From: Euwallacea fornicatus
Lineage: Eukaryota > Arthropoda > Insecta > Coleoptera > Curculionidae
Assembly (NCBI RefSeq): GCF_040115645.1
Contig: NW_027096072.1
Span: 62,001-126,000 of the forward strand
Direction: 5' to 3'
Length of the DNA: 64,000 nucleotides
A program made the translations under genes and the position numbers. A model generated the notes under the pieces. The model was not told where the DNA came from. It saw only the letters and a program-made list of their open reading frames with translations, and ran no database searches. Below are positions 1 through 9,868 of this stretch, one piece after another; position 1 is the first letter of the stretch, and the number at the start of each line of letters is the position of its first letter.

Positions 1-108
1 CCTCCGTAACTTCGGCAAATGTGCTTCAAATTGCTTAAAAAATTGATCATAGAATCATCTCGTTTAGCTCTTCATCATGACTCATAAGGCTTCATTATAT
101 CTAAGTGA

Positions 109-122
109 GTTTTCTAGAAAAC
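109..122. other. 14-bp perfect palindrome in most monomers
   Basis: The sequence gttttctagaaaac equals its own reverse complement and contains an XbaI site at 113-118. It recurs once per monomer at the same phase through the window. Breaks are limited to named variants: the 175-bp form (ttttgtagaaaac), gttttgtagaaaac (27599, 36468, 41864, 46390), gttttttagaaatc (21859, 25162, 35420, 42385), ttttctagaaatc (in the catgacatataagg neighbourhood) and gtttactagaaaac (12813, 14727). Such a dyad could serve as a protein-binding or cruciform site, but this is inference. No known binding motif is claimed. Confidence 0.85.
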
Positions 123-174
123 GAGTAATTTATGTGCTCAAACACACATATTTCGTGACTTTTCAAGATTTGAA

Positions 175-348
175 CCTCCGTAACTTCGGCAAATGAGCTG
201 CAACTACCTTCAAAATTTGACCACAGAATCATCTCAACGAGCTCTTTAACACGACTAAGAAGGCTTCATTGTATCTTGGTGAGTTTTCTAGAAAACGAGT
301 AATTTATGTGCACAAACATACATCTTTCGTGACTTTTCAAGTTTTGAA
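175..348 (+). repeat. Type B1 monomer, reference copy (174 bp)
   Basis: This is a second subfamily. The left half reads gagctgcaactaccttcaaa, then atttgaccacagaatcatct, then caacgagctctttaacacga and ctaagaagg. It differs from type A at many sites between the constant cctccgtaacttcggcaaat block and the constant ggcttcatt block. In this copy the right half is ttgtatcttggtgag with gcacaaacatacatc and ends aagttttgaa. Other B1 copies carry the ttatatct/gctcaaacac right half, for example around 27345-27520. A B1 sub-variant, cagagtcatctcaacg, is common from about 40 kb to the end and marks the large superrepeats. Confidence 0.94.
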
Positions 349-522
349 CCTCCGTAACTTCGGCAAATGTGCTTCAAATTGCTTAAAAAATTGATCATAA
401 AATCATCTCGTTGAGCTCTTCATCATGACTCATAAGGCTTCATTATATCTAAGTGAGTTTTCTAGAAAACGAGTAATTTATGTGCTCAAACACACATCTT
501 TCGTGACTTTTCAAGATTTGAA

Positions 523-695
523 CCTCCGTAACTTCGGCAAATGTGCTTCAAATTGCTTCAAAATTGATCATAGAATCATCTCGTTTAGCTCTTCATCATG
601 ACTCATAAGGCTTCATTATATCTCGGTGAGTTTTCTAGAAAACGAGTAATTTATGTGCTCAAACACATATCTTTCGTGATTTTTCAAGCTTTGAA
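523..695 (+). repeat. 173-bp type A monomer variant
   Basis: This type A monomer has ttgcttcaaaattgatcata in place of ttgcttaaaaaattgatca, and the phase blocks are 173 apart. The cttcaaaatt segment is the spelling used by B monomers, so a short conversion from a B copy is a plausible origin. It recurs at 1218-1390 and gives the first HOR its 695-bp length (3 x 174 + 173). Further copies are near 20390, 23867, 29960, 33785 and 34478. A different 174-bp form, cttcaaaaattgatc, occurs near 4907, 5604 and 9780. Confidence 0.9.
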
Positions 696-869
696 CCTCC
701 GTAACTTCGGCAAATGTGCTTCAAATTGCTTAAAAAATTGATCATAGAATCATCTCGTTGAGCTCTTCATCATGACTCATAAGGCTTCATTATATCTAAG
801 TGAGTTTTCTAGAAAACGAGTAATTTATGTGCTCAAACACACATCTTTCGTGACTTTTCAAGCTTTGAA
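696..869 (+). repeat. Type A monomer, reference copy (174 bp)
   Basis: This is the commonest monomer type. Its left half reads tgtgcttcaaattgcttaaa, then a run of A, then ttgatcatagaatcatctcg, then ttgagctc or tttagctc, then ttcatcatgactcataagg. The right half here is ttatatctaagtgag, the CTAG palindrome, gctcaaacacacatc, then ttcgtgacttttcaagcttt. It carries sites for BclI (TGATCA), BspHI (TCATGA), XbaI (TCTAGA) and, in this copy, SacI (GAGCTC) and HindIII (AAGCTT). Frequent sub-variants are gtttagctc against gttgagctc, and ctaagtgag, ctcggtgag, ctcgatgag or ctaggtgag. Others are cacatatc against cacacatc and cacacacc, and gactttt against gattttt. These mark particular positions inside the higher-order repeats. 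Confidence 0.95.
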
Positions 870-2086
870 CCTCCGTAACTTCGGCAAATGAGCTGCAACT
901 ACCTTCAAAATTTGACCACAGAATCATCTCAACGAGCTCTTTAACACGACTAAGAAGGCTTCATCGTATCTTGGTGAGTTTTCTAGAAAACGAGTAATTT
1001 ATGTGCACAAACATACATCTTTCGTGACTTTTCAAGTTTTGAACCTCCGTAACTTCGGCAAATGTGCTTCAAATTGCTTAAAAAATTGATCATAGAATCA
1101 TCTCGTTGAGCTCTTCATCATGACTCATAAGGCTTCATTATATCTAAGTGAGTTTTCTAGAAAACGAGTAATTTATGTGCTCAAACACACATCTTTCGTG
1201 ACTTTTCAAGATTTGAACCTCCGTAACTTCGGCAAATGTGCTTCAAATTGCTTCAAAATTGATCATAGAATCATCTCGTTTAGCTCTTCATCATGACTCA
1301 TAAGGCTTCATTATATCTCGGTGAGTTTTCTAGAAAACGAGTAATTTATGTGCTCAAACACATATCTTTCGTGATTTTTCAAGCTTTGAACCTCCGTAAC
1401 TTCGGCAAATGTGCTTCAAATTGCTTAAAAAATTGATCATAGAATCATCTCGTTGAGCTCTTCATCATGACTCATAAGGCTTCATTATATCTAAGTGAGT
1501 TTTCTAGAAAACGAGTAATTTATGTGCTCAAACACACATCTTTCGTGACTTTTCAAGCTTTGAACCTCCGTAACTTCGGCAAATGAGCTGCAACTACCTT
1601 CAAAATTTGACCACAGAATCATCTCAACGAGCTCTTTAACACGACTAAGAAGGCTTCATTGTATCTTGGTGAGTTTTCTAGAAAACGAGTAATTTATGTG
1701 CACAAACATACATCTTTCGTGACTTTTCAAGTTTTGAACCTCCGTAACTTCGGCAAATGTGCTTCAAATTGCTTAAAAAATTGATCATAGAATCATCTCG
1801 TTGAGCTCTTCATCATGACTCATAAGGCTTCATTATATCTAAGTGAGTTTTCTAGAAAACGAGTAATTTATGTGCTCAAACACACACCTTTCGTGACTTT
1901 TCAAGCTTTGAACCTCCGTAACTTCGGCAAATGTGCTTGAAATTGCTTAAAAAATTGATCATAGAATCATCTCGTTTAGCTCTTCATCATGACTCATAAG
2001 GCTTCATTATATCTCGGTGAGTTTTCTAGAAAACGAGTAATTTATGTGCTCAAACACACATCTTTCGTGATTTTTCAAGCTTTGAA

Positions 2087-3050
2087 CCTCCGTAACTTCG
2101 GCAAATGTGCTTCAAATTGCTTAAAAAATTGATCATACAATCATCTCGTTTAGCTCTTCATAATGACTCATAAGGCTTCATTATATCTAGGTGAGTTTTC
2201 TAGAAAACGAGTAATTTATGTGCTCAAGCACACATCTTTCGTGACTTTTCAAGTTTTGAACCTCCGTAACTTCGGCAAATGAGCTCCAAATACCTTCAAA
2301 ATTTTACCACAGAATCACCTCGACGATCTCTTTAACATGACAAATAAGGCTTCATTATATCTCGGTGAGTTTTCTAGAAAACGAGTAATTTATGTGCTCA
2401 AACACACATCTTTCGTGATTTTTCAAGCTTTGAACCTCCGTAACTTCGGCAAATGTGCTTCAAATTGCTTAAAAAATTGATCATAGAATCATCTCGTTTA
2501 GCTCTTCATCATGACTCATAAGGCTTCATTATATCTCGGTGAGTTTTCTAGAAAACGAGTAATTTATGTGCTCAAACACACATCTTTCGTGACTTTTCAA
2601 GCTTTGAACCTCCGTAACTTCGGCAAATGTTCTTCAAATTGCTTAAAAAATTGATCATAGAATCATCTCGTTTAGCTCTTCATCATGACTCATAAGGCTT
2701 CATTATATCTAGGTGAGTTTTCTAGAAAACGAATAATTTATGTGCTCAAGCACACATCTTTCGTGACTTTTCAAGTTTTGAACCTCCGTAACTTCGGCAA
2801 ATGAGCTCCAAATACCTTCAAAACTTTACCACAGAATCACCTCGACGATCTCTTTAACATGACAAATAAGGCTTCATTATATCTCGGTGAGTTTTCTAGA
2901 AAACGAGTAATTTATGTGCTCAAACACACATCTTTCGTGATTTTTCAAGCTTTGAACCTCCGTAACTTCGGCAAATGTGCTTCAAATTGCTTAAAAAATT
3001 GATCATAGAATCATCTCGTTTAGCTCTTCATCATGACTCATAAGGCTTCA
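2087..3050 (+). repeat. 3-monomer higher-order repeat, 522-bp period
   Basis: The trimer is A (ctaggtgag, gctcaagcac, ending aagttttgaa), B2 (ctcggtgag) and A. It is seen twice, with the B2 diagnostic gagctccaaa at 2281 and 2803, 522 bases apart. The units differ at several positions, including catacaatc/cataatg in unit 1, gttcttcaaa/gaataattt in unit 2 and aaaactttacc in unit 2. This duplication therefore appears older or more decayed than the 695-bp HOR. Unit 2 ends where its last monomer changes to the 175-bp form near 3050. A further related B2 lies at 3674, 871 bases on. Confidence 0.8.
2261..2434 (+). repeat. Type B2 monomer, reference copy (174 bp)
   Basis: This is a third subfamily, related to B1. 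The left half reads gagctccaaataccttcaaa, then attttaccacagaatcacct, then cgacgatctctttaacatga and caaataagg. Later copies vary as gacgacctc, gagcactgtaacacg, cagaattacctcg, cattacaaataagg or catgacatataagg. This copy has an R1 right half (ctcggtgag, gctcaaacac), whereas the copy around 3654-3827 has the R2 right half (ttgtatcttgg, gcacaaac). B2 is absent or rare from roughly 8.9 to 17 kb and abundant from about 21 kb to the end, so subfamily composition is regional. Confidence 0.94.
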
Positions 3051-3131
3051 TTGTATCTTGGTGAATTTTTGTAGAAAACTAGTAATTTATGTGCTCAAAC
3101 ACACATCTTTCGTGACTTTTCAAGATTTGAA
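2957..3131 (+). repeat. 175-bp monomer variant lacking the CTAG palindrome
   Basis: The phase blocks lie 175 bases apart here. The extra base is in the segment ggtgaatttttgtagaaaac, which replaces ggtgagttttctagaaaac and is followed by tagtaattt instead of gagtaattt. The change destroys both the XbaI site and the 14-bp palindrome. The same variant recurs near 3930, 6720, 7240, 16465, 21331, 24635, 27070, 28987, 29690, 34897, 39770, 41337, 43252, 45863, 47778, 49345, 51086, 52646, 53524, 55091, 56308, 58031, 58920, 60488, 61888 and 63450. A related copy reads ggttaatttttgtagaaat near 38900. It explains why spacings of the large repeats exceed whole multiples of 174 by one or two bases. In the right half of the array it usually follows the gacgacctc form of B2. 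Confidence 0.93.
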
Positions 3132-4176
3132 CCTCCGTAACTTCGGCAAATGTGCTTCAAATTGCTTAAAAAATTGATCATAGAATCATCTCGTTGAGCT
3201 CTTCATCATGACTCATAAGGCTTCATTATATCTAAGTGAGTTTTCTAGAAAACGAGTAATTTATGTGCTCAAACACACACCTTTCGTGACTTTTCAAGCT
3301 TTGAACCTCCGTAACTTCGGCAAATGTGCTTGAAATTGCTTAAAAAATTGATCATAGAATCATCTCGTTGAGCTCTTCATCATGACTCATAAGGCTTCAT
3401 TATATCTAAGTGAGTTTTCTAGAAAACGAGTAATTTATGTGCTCAAACACACATCTTTCGTGACTTTTCAAGCTTTGAACCTTCGTAACTTCGGCAAATG
3501 TGCTTCAAATTGCTTAAAAAATTGATCATAGAATCATCTCGTTTAGCTCTTCATCATGACTCATAAGGCTACATTATATCTAGGTGAGTTTTCTAGAAAA
3601 CGAGTAATTTATGTGCTCAAGCACACATCTTTCGTGACTTTTCAAGTTTTGAACCTCCGTAACTTCGGCAAATGAGCTCCAAATACCTTCAAAATTTTAC
3701 CACAGAATCACCTCGACGATCTCTTTAACATGACAAATAAGGCTTCATTGTATCTTGGTGAGTCTTCTAGAAAACGAGTAATTTATGTGCACAAACACAC
3801 ATCTTTCGTGATTTTTCAAGCTTTGAACCTGCGTAACTTCGGCAAATGTGCTTCAAATTGCTTAAAAAATTGATCATAGAATCATCTCGTTTAGCTCTTC
3901 ATCATGACTCATAAGGCTTCATTGTATCTTGGTGAATTTTTGTAGAAAACTAGTAATTTATGTGCTCAAACACACATCTTTCGTGACTTTTCAAGATTTG
4001 AACCTCCGTAACTTCGGCAAATGTGCTTCAAATTGCTTAAAAAATTGATCATAGAATCATCTCGTTTAGCTCTTCATCATGACTCATAAGGCTTCATTAT
4101 ATCTCGGTGAGTTTTCTAGAAAACGAGTAATTTATGTGCTCAAACACACATCTTTCGTGATTTTTCAAGCTTTGAA

Positions 4177-4350
4177 CCTCCGTAACTTCGGCAAATGTGC
4201 TTCAAATTGCTTAAAAATTTTACCACAGAATCACCTCGACGATCTCTTTAACATGACAAATAAGGCTTCATTATATCTCGGTGAGTTTTCTAGAAAACGA
4301 GTAATTTATGTGCTCAAACACACATCTTTCGTGATTTTTCAAGCTTTGAA
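4177..4350 (+). repeat. Hybrid monomer, type A left joined to B2
   Basis: The monomer begins as type A (tgtgcttcaaattgcttaaa) and continues as B2 (attttaccacagaatcacct, gacgatctctttaacatgac). The switch falls in the A/T run around 4208-4214, where the two types align base for base, and the length stays 174. Loss of the A-type attgatcatag removes the in-frame TGA, so a reading frame of 105 codons (4079-4396) spans it. The frame is a by-product of the repeat and I do not call it a gene. Confidence 0.88.
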
Positions 4351-5722
4351 CCTCCGTAACTTCGGCAAATGTGCTTCAAATTGCTTAAAAAATTGATCAT
4401 AGAATCATCTCGTTTAGCTCTTCATCATGACTCATAATGCTTCATTATATCTCGGTGAGTTTTCTAGAAAACGAGTAATTTATGTGCTCAAACACACATC
4501 TTTCGTGATTTTTCAAGCTTTGAACCTCCGTAACTTCGGCAAATGTGCTTCAAATTGCTTAAAAAATTGATCATAGAATCATCTCGTTTAGCTCTTCATC
4601 ATGACTCATAAGGCTTCATTATATCTAGGTGAGTTTTCTAGAAAACGAGTAATTTATGTGCTCAAACACACATCTTTCGTGATTTTTCAAGCTTTGAACC
4701 TCCGTAACTTCGGCAAATGTGCTTCAAATTGCTTAAAAAATTGATCATAGAATCATCTCGTTTAGCTCTTCATCATGACTCATAAGGCTTCATTATATCT
4801 CGATGAGTTTTCTAGAAAACGAGTAATTTATGTGCTCAAACACACATCTTTCGTGACTTTTCAAGATTTGAACCTCCGTAACTTCGGCAAATGTGCTTCA
4901 AATTGCTTCAAAAATTGATCATAGAATCATCTTGTTGAGCTCTTCATCATGACTCATAAGGCTTCATTATATCTAAGTGAGTTTTCTAGAAAACGAGTAA
5001 TTTATGTGCTCAAACACACATCTTTCGTGATTTTTCAAGCTTTGAACCTCCGTAACTTCGGCAAATGTGCTTCAAATTGCTTAAAAAATTGATCATAGAA
5101 TCATCTCGTTTAGCTCTTCATCATGACTCATAATGCTTCATTATATCTCGGTGAGTTTTCTAGAAAACGAGTAATTTATGTGCTCAAACACACATCTTTC
5201 GTGATTTTTCAAGATTTGAACCTCCGTAACTTCGGCAAATGTGCTTCAAATTGCTTAAAAAATTGATCATAGAATCATCTCGTTTAGCTCTTCATCATGA
5301 CTCATAAGGCTTCATTATATCTAGGTGAGTTTTCTAGAAAACGAGTAATTTATGTGCTCAAACACACATCTTTCGTGATTTTTCAAGCTTTGAACCTCCG
5401 TAACTTCGGCAAATGTGCTTCAAATTGCTTAAAAAATTGATCATAGAATCATCTCGTTTAGCTCTTCATCATGACTCATAAGGCTTCATTATATCTCGAT
5501 GAGTTTTCTAGAAAACGAGTAATTTATGTGCTCAAACACACATCTTTCGTGACTTTTCAAGATTTGAACCTCCGTAACTTCGGCAAATGTGCTTCAAATT
5601 GCTTCAAAAATTGATCATAGAATCATCTTGTTGAGCTCTTCATCATGACTCATAAGGCTTCATTATATCTAAGTGAGTTTTCTAGAAAACGAGTAATTTA
5701 TGTGCTCAAACACACATCTTTC
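4280..5722 (+). repeat. 4-monomer higher-order repeat, 696-bp period
   Basis: Three diagnostics repeat at exactly 696: ctcataatgc at 4431 and 5127, the cgatgag variant at 4801 and 5497, and cttgttgagc at 4931 and 5627. The unit contains only type A monomers, unlike the B1-containing 695-bp HOR at the left end, so the two 4-mers arose separately. The register ends near 5722, where cttttcacgctttg appears. Confidence 0.88.
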
Positions 5723-6010
5723 GTGACTTTTCACGCTTTGAACCTCCGTAACTTCGGCAAATGAGCTGCAACTACCTTCAAAATTTGACCACAGAATCAT
5801 CTCAACGAGCTTTTTAACACGACTAAGAAGGCTTCATTGTATCTTGGTGAGTTTTCTAGAAAACGAGTAATTTATGTGCACAAACATACATCTTTCATGA
5901 CTTTTCAAGTTTTGAACCTCCGTAACTTCGGCAAATGTACTTCAAATTGCTTAAAAAATTGATCATAGAATCATCTCGTTGAGCTCTTCATCATGACTCA
6001 TAAGGCTTCA
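5480..6010 (+). repeat. Segment shared with the 9.66-10.19 kb region
   Basis: The run ctcgatgag monomer, cttgttgagc monomer, cttttcacgc ending and B1 with gagctttttaacacg occurs here and again at 9.66-10.19 kb. The ttttt run starts at 5811 and at 9989, an offset of 4178 bases (24 x 174 + 2). The shared run ends where ctaagtgag here faces ctaaatgag at about 10197. This piece looks like the ancestor, or a sister copy, of the left part of the 7/11/13-monomer series. Confidence 0.75.
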
Positions 6011-7269
6011 TTATATCTAAGTGAGTTTTCTAGAAAACGAGTAATTTATGTGCTCAAACACACATCTTTCGTGACTTTTCAAGCTTTGAACCTCCGTAAC
6101 TTCGGCAAATGTGCTTCAAATTGCTTAAAAAATTGATCATACAATCATCTCGTTTAGCTCTTCATCATGACTCATAAGGCTTCATTATATCTCGGTGAGT
6201 TTTCTAGAAAACGAGTAATTTATGTGCTCAAACACACATCTTTCGTGATTTTTCAAGCTTTGAACCTCCGTAACTTCGGCAAATGTGCTTCAAATTGCTT
6301 AAAAAATTGATCATAGAATCATCTCGTTTAGCTCTTCATCATGACTCATAAGGCTTCATTATATCTAAGTGAGTTTTCTAGAAAACGAGTAATTTATGTG
6401 CTCAAACACACATCTTTCGTGACTTTTCAAGCTTTGAACCTCCGTAACTTCGGCAAATGTTCTTCAAATTGCTTAAAAAATTGATCATAGAATCATCTCG
6501 TTTAGCTCTTCATCATGACTCATAAGGCTTCATTATATCTAGGTGAGTTTTCTAGAAAACGAGTAATTTATGTGCTCAAACACACATCTTTCGTGATTTT
6601 TCAAGCTTTGAACCTCCGTAACTTCGGCAAATGTGCTTCAAATTGCTTAAAAAATTGATCATTGAATCATCTCGTTTAGCTCTTCATCATGACTCATAAG
6701 GCTTCATTGTATCTTGGTGAATTTTTGTAGAAAACTAGTAATTTATGTGCTCAAACACACATCTTTCGTGACTTTTCAAGTTTTGAACCTCCGTAACTTC
6801 GGCAAATGAGCTCCAAATACCTTCAAAATTTTACCACAGAATCACCTCGACGATCTCTTTAACATGACAAATAAGGCTTCATTGTATCTTGGTGAGTTTT
6901 CTAGAAAACGAGTAATTTATGTGCACAAACACACATCTTTCGTGATTTTTCAAGCTTTGAACCTGCGTAACTTCGGCAAATGTGCTTCAAATTGCTTAAA
7001 AAATTGATCATAGAATCATCTCGTATAGCTCTTCATCATGACTCATAAGGCTTCATTATATCTCGGTGAGTTTTCTAGAAAACGAGTAATTTATGTGCTC
7101 AAACACACATCTTTCGTGATTTTTCAAGCTTTGAACCTCCGTAACTTCGGCAAATGTGCTTCAAATTGCTTAAAAAATTGATCATTGAATCATCTCGTTT
7201 AGCTCTTCATCATGACTCATAAGGCTTCATTGTATCTTGGTGAATTTTTGTAGAAAACTAGTAATTTAT

Positions 7270-8806
7270 GTGCTCAAACACACATCTTTCGTGACTTTTC
7301 AAGATTTGAACCTCCGTAACTTCGGCAAATGTGCTTCAAATTGCTTAAAAAATTGATCATAGAATCATCTCGTTTAGCTCTTCATCATGACTCATAAGGC
7401 TTCATTATATCTAGGTGAGTTTTCTAGAAAACGAGTAATTTATGTGCTCAAACACACATCTTTCGTGATTTTTCAAGCTTTGAACCTCCGTAACTTCGGC
7501 AAATGTGCTTCAAATTGCTTAAAAAATTGATCATTGAATCATCTCGTTTAGCTCTTCATCATGACTCATAAGGCTTCATTGTATCTTGGTGAGTTTTCTA
7601 GAAAACGAGTAATTTATGTGCACAAACATACATCTTTCGTGACTTTTCAAGTTTTGAACCTCCGTAACTTCGGCAAATGTGCTTCAAATTGCTTAAAAAA
7701 TTGATCATAGAATCATCTCGTTGAGCTCTTCATCATGACTCATAAGGCTTCATTATATCTAAGTGAGTTTTCTAGAAAACGAGTAATTTATGTGCTCAAA
7801 CACACATCTTTCGTGACTTTTCACGCTTTGAACCTCCGTAACTTCGGCAAATGAGCTCCAAATACCTTCAAAATTTTACCACAGAATCACCTCGACGATC
7901 TCTTTAACATGACAAATAAGGCTTCATTGTATCTTGGTGAGTTTTCTAGAAAACGAGTAATTTATGTGCACAAACACACATCTTTCGTGACTTTTCAAGA
8001 TTTGAACCTCCGTAACTTCGGCAAATGTGCTTCAAATTGCTTAAAAAATTGATCATAGAATCATCTCGTTTAGCTCTTCATCATGACTCATAAGGCTTCA
8101 TTATATCTAGGTGAGTTTTCTAGAAAACGAGTAATTTATGTGCTCAAACACACATCTTTCGTGATTTTTCAAGCTTTGAACCTCCGTAACTTCGGCAAAT
8201 GTGCTTCAAATTGCTTAAAAAATTGATCATTGAATCATCTCGTTTAGCTCTTCATCATGACTCATAAGGCTTCATTGTATCTTGGTGAGTTTTCTAGAAA
8301 ACGAGTAATTTATGTGCACAAACATACATCTTTCGTGACTTTTCAAGTTTTGAACCTCCGTAACTTCGGCAAATGTGCTTCAAATTGCTTAAAAAATTGA
8401 TCATAGAATCATCTCGTTGAGCTCTTCATCATGACTCATAAGGCTTCATTATATCTAGGTGAGTTTTCTAGAAAACGAGTAATTTATGTGCTCAAACACA
8501 CATCTTTCGTGATTTTTCAAGCTTTGAACCTCCGTAACTTCGGCAAATGTGCTTCAAATTGCTTAAAAAATTGATCATTGAATCATCTCGTTTAGCTCTT
8601 CATCATGACTCATAAGGCTTCATTGTATCTTGGTGAGTTTTCTAGAAAACGAGTAATTTATGTGCACAAACATACATCTTTCGTGACTTTTCAAGTTTTG
8701 AACCTCCGTAACTTCGGCAAATGTGCTTCAAATTGCTTAAAAAATTGATCATAGAATCATCTCGTTGAGCTCTTCATCATGACTCATAAGGCTTCATTAT
8801 ATCTAA
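7270..8806 (+). repeat. 696-bp 4-mer ending in a 348-bp dimer duplication
   Basis: The tracer gatcattgaatc has its attgaat at 7533, 8229 and 8577, so spacings are 696 and then 348. The 696 register includes the aagatttgaa ending, an A monomer with ctaggtgag, the attgaatc monomer with an R2 right half (ttgtatcttgg, gcacaaacatac) and further A/B2 copies. The last two monomers, about 8070-8417, are repeated at once as 8418-8765. The repeat stops near 8806, where ctaagtgag replaces ctaggtgag. Older copies of the attgaatc tracer lie at 6661 and 7184. Confidence 0.82.
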
Positions 8807-9868
8807 GTGAGTTTTCTAGAAAACGAGTAATTTATGTGCTCAAACACATATCTTTCGTGACTTTTCAAGCTTTGAACATCCGTAACTTCGGCAAATGTGC
8901 TTCAAATTGCTTAAAAAATTGATCATAGAATCATCTCGTTTAGCTCTTCATCATGACTCATAAGGCTTCATTATATCTCGGTGAGTTTTCTAGAAAACGA
9001 GTAATTTATGTGCTCAAACACACATCTTTCGTGATTTTTCAAGCTTTGAACCTCCGTAACTTCGGCAAATGTGCTTCAAATTGCTTAAAAAATTGATCAT
9101 AGAATCATCTCGTTTAGCTCTTCATCATGACTCATAAGGCTTCATTATATCTAAGTGAGTTTTCTAGAAAACGAGTAATTTATGTGCTCAAACACACATC
9201 TTTCGTGACTTTTCAAGCTTTGAACCTCCGTAACTTCGGCAAATGTGCTTCAAATTGCTTAAAAAATTGATCATACAATCATCTCGTTTAGCTCTTCATC
9301 ATGACTCATAAGGCTTCATTATATCTCGGTGAGTTTTCTAGAAAACGAGTAATTTATGTGCTCAAACACACATCTTTCGTGATTTTTCAAGCTTTGAACC
9401 TCCGTAACTTCGGCAAATGTGCTTCAAATTGCTTAAAAAATTGATCATAGAATCATCTCGTTTAGCTCTTCATCATGACTCATAAGGCTTCATTATATCT
9501 AAGTGAGTTTTCTAGAAAACGAGTAATTTATGTGCTCAAACACACATCTTTCGTGACTTTTCAAGCTTTGAACCTCCGTAACTTCGGCAAATGTTCTTCA
9601 AATTGCTTAAAAAATTGATCATAGAATCATCTCGTTTAGCTCTTCATCATGACTCATAAGGCTTCATTATATCTCGATGAGTTTTCTAGAAAACGAGTAA
9701 TTTATGTGCTCAAACACACATCTTTCGTGACTTTTCAAGATTTGAACCTCCGTAACTTCGGCAAATGTGCTTCAAATTGCTTCAAAAATTGATCATAGAA
9801 TCATCTTGTTGAGCTCTTCATCATGACTCATAAGGCTTCATTATATCTAAGTGAGTTTTCTAGAAAAC

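Larger units (their letters stand above)
175..1885 (+). repeat. 4-monomer higher-order repeat, 695-bp period
   Basis: The order B1 (gcacaaacatac), A (ctaagtgag, ending aagatttgaa), 173-bp A (ctcggtgag, cacatatc) and A (ctaagtgag, ending aagctttgaa) repeats with units starting at 175, 870 and 1565. The two full units look almost identical. One visible difference is cataaaatc at about 407 against catagaatc at about 1101. The third unit departs near 1885, where cacacacctttcg replaces cacacatctttcg. The monomer at 1-174 does not fit the preceding register, so the block starts near 175. Confidence 0.92.

Noticed and set aside
109..122. Palindrome as an intrinsic transcription terminator
   Set aside because: The dyad has no loop, no GC-rich stem, and is present in most monomers. 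Nothing indicates a bacterial transcription unit.
1..174. Mammalian CENP-B box in the monomer
   Set aside because: Segments starting with TTCG (cttcggcaaatg and tttcgtgac) were compared with the nTTCGnnnnAnnCGGGn core. The CGGG part is missing in both, so no box is claimed.
1..1885. Tandem tRNA or 5S rRNA genes as the source of the repeat
   Set aside because: I saw no tRNA-like cloverleaf, no recognisable A-box and B-box pair at tRNA spacing, and no 5S-like internal control region in the monomer on either strand.
4079..4396. 105-codon open reading frame as a gene (also 19911-20228, 23388-23705 and 29132-29449, and 92 codons at 32957-33235)
   Set aside because: Each lies wholly inside the satellite, spans an A/B2 hybrid monomer, and translates two near-identical monomers. 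The frame exists because 174 is divisible by three and the hybrid lacks one stop. No homology, promoter or start context supports a gene.
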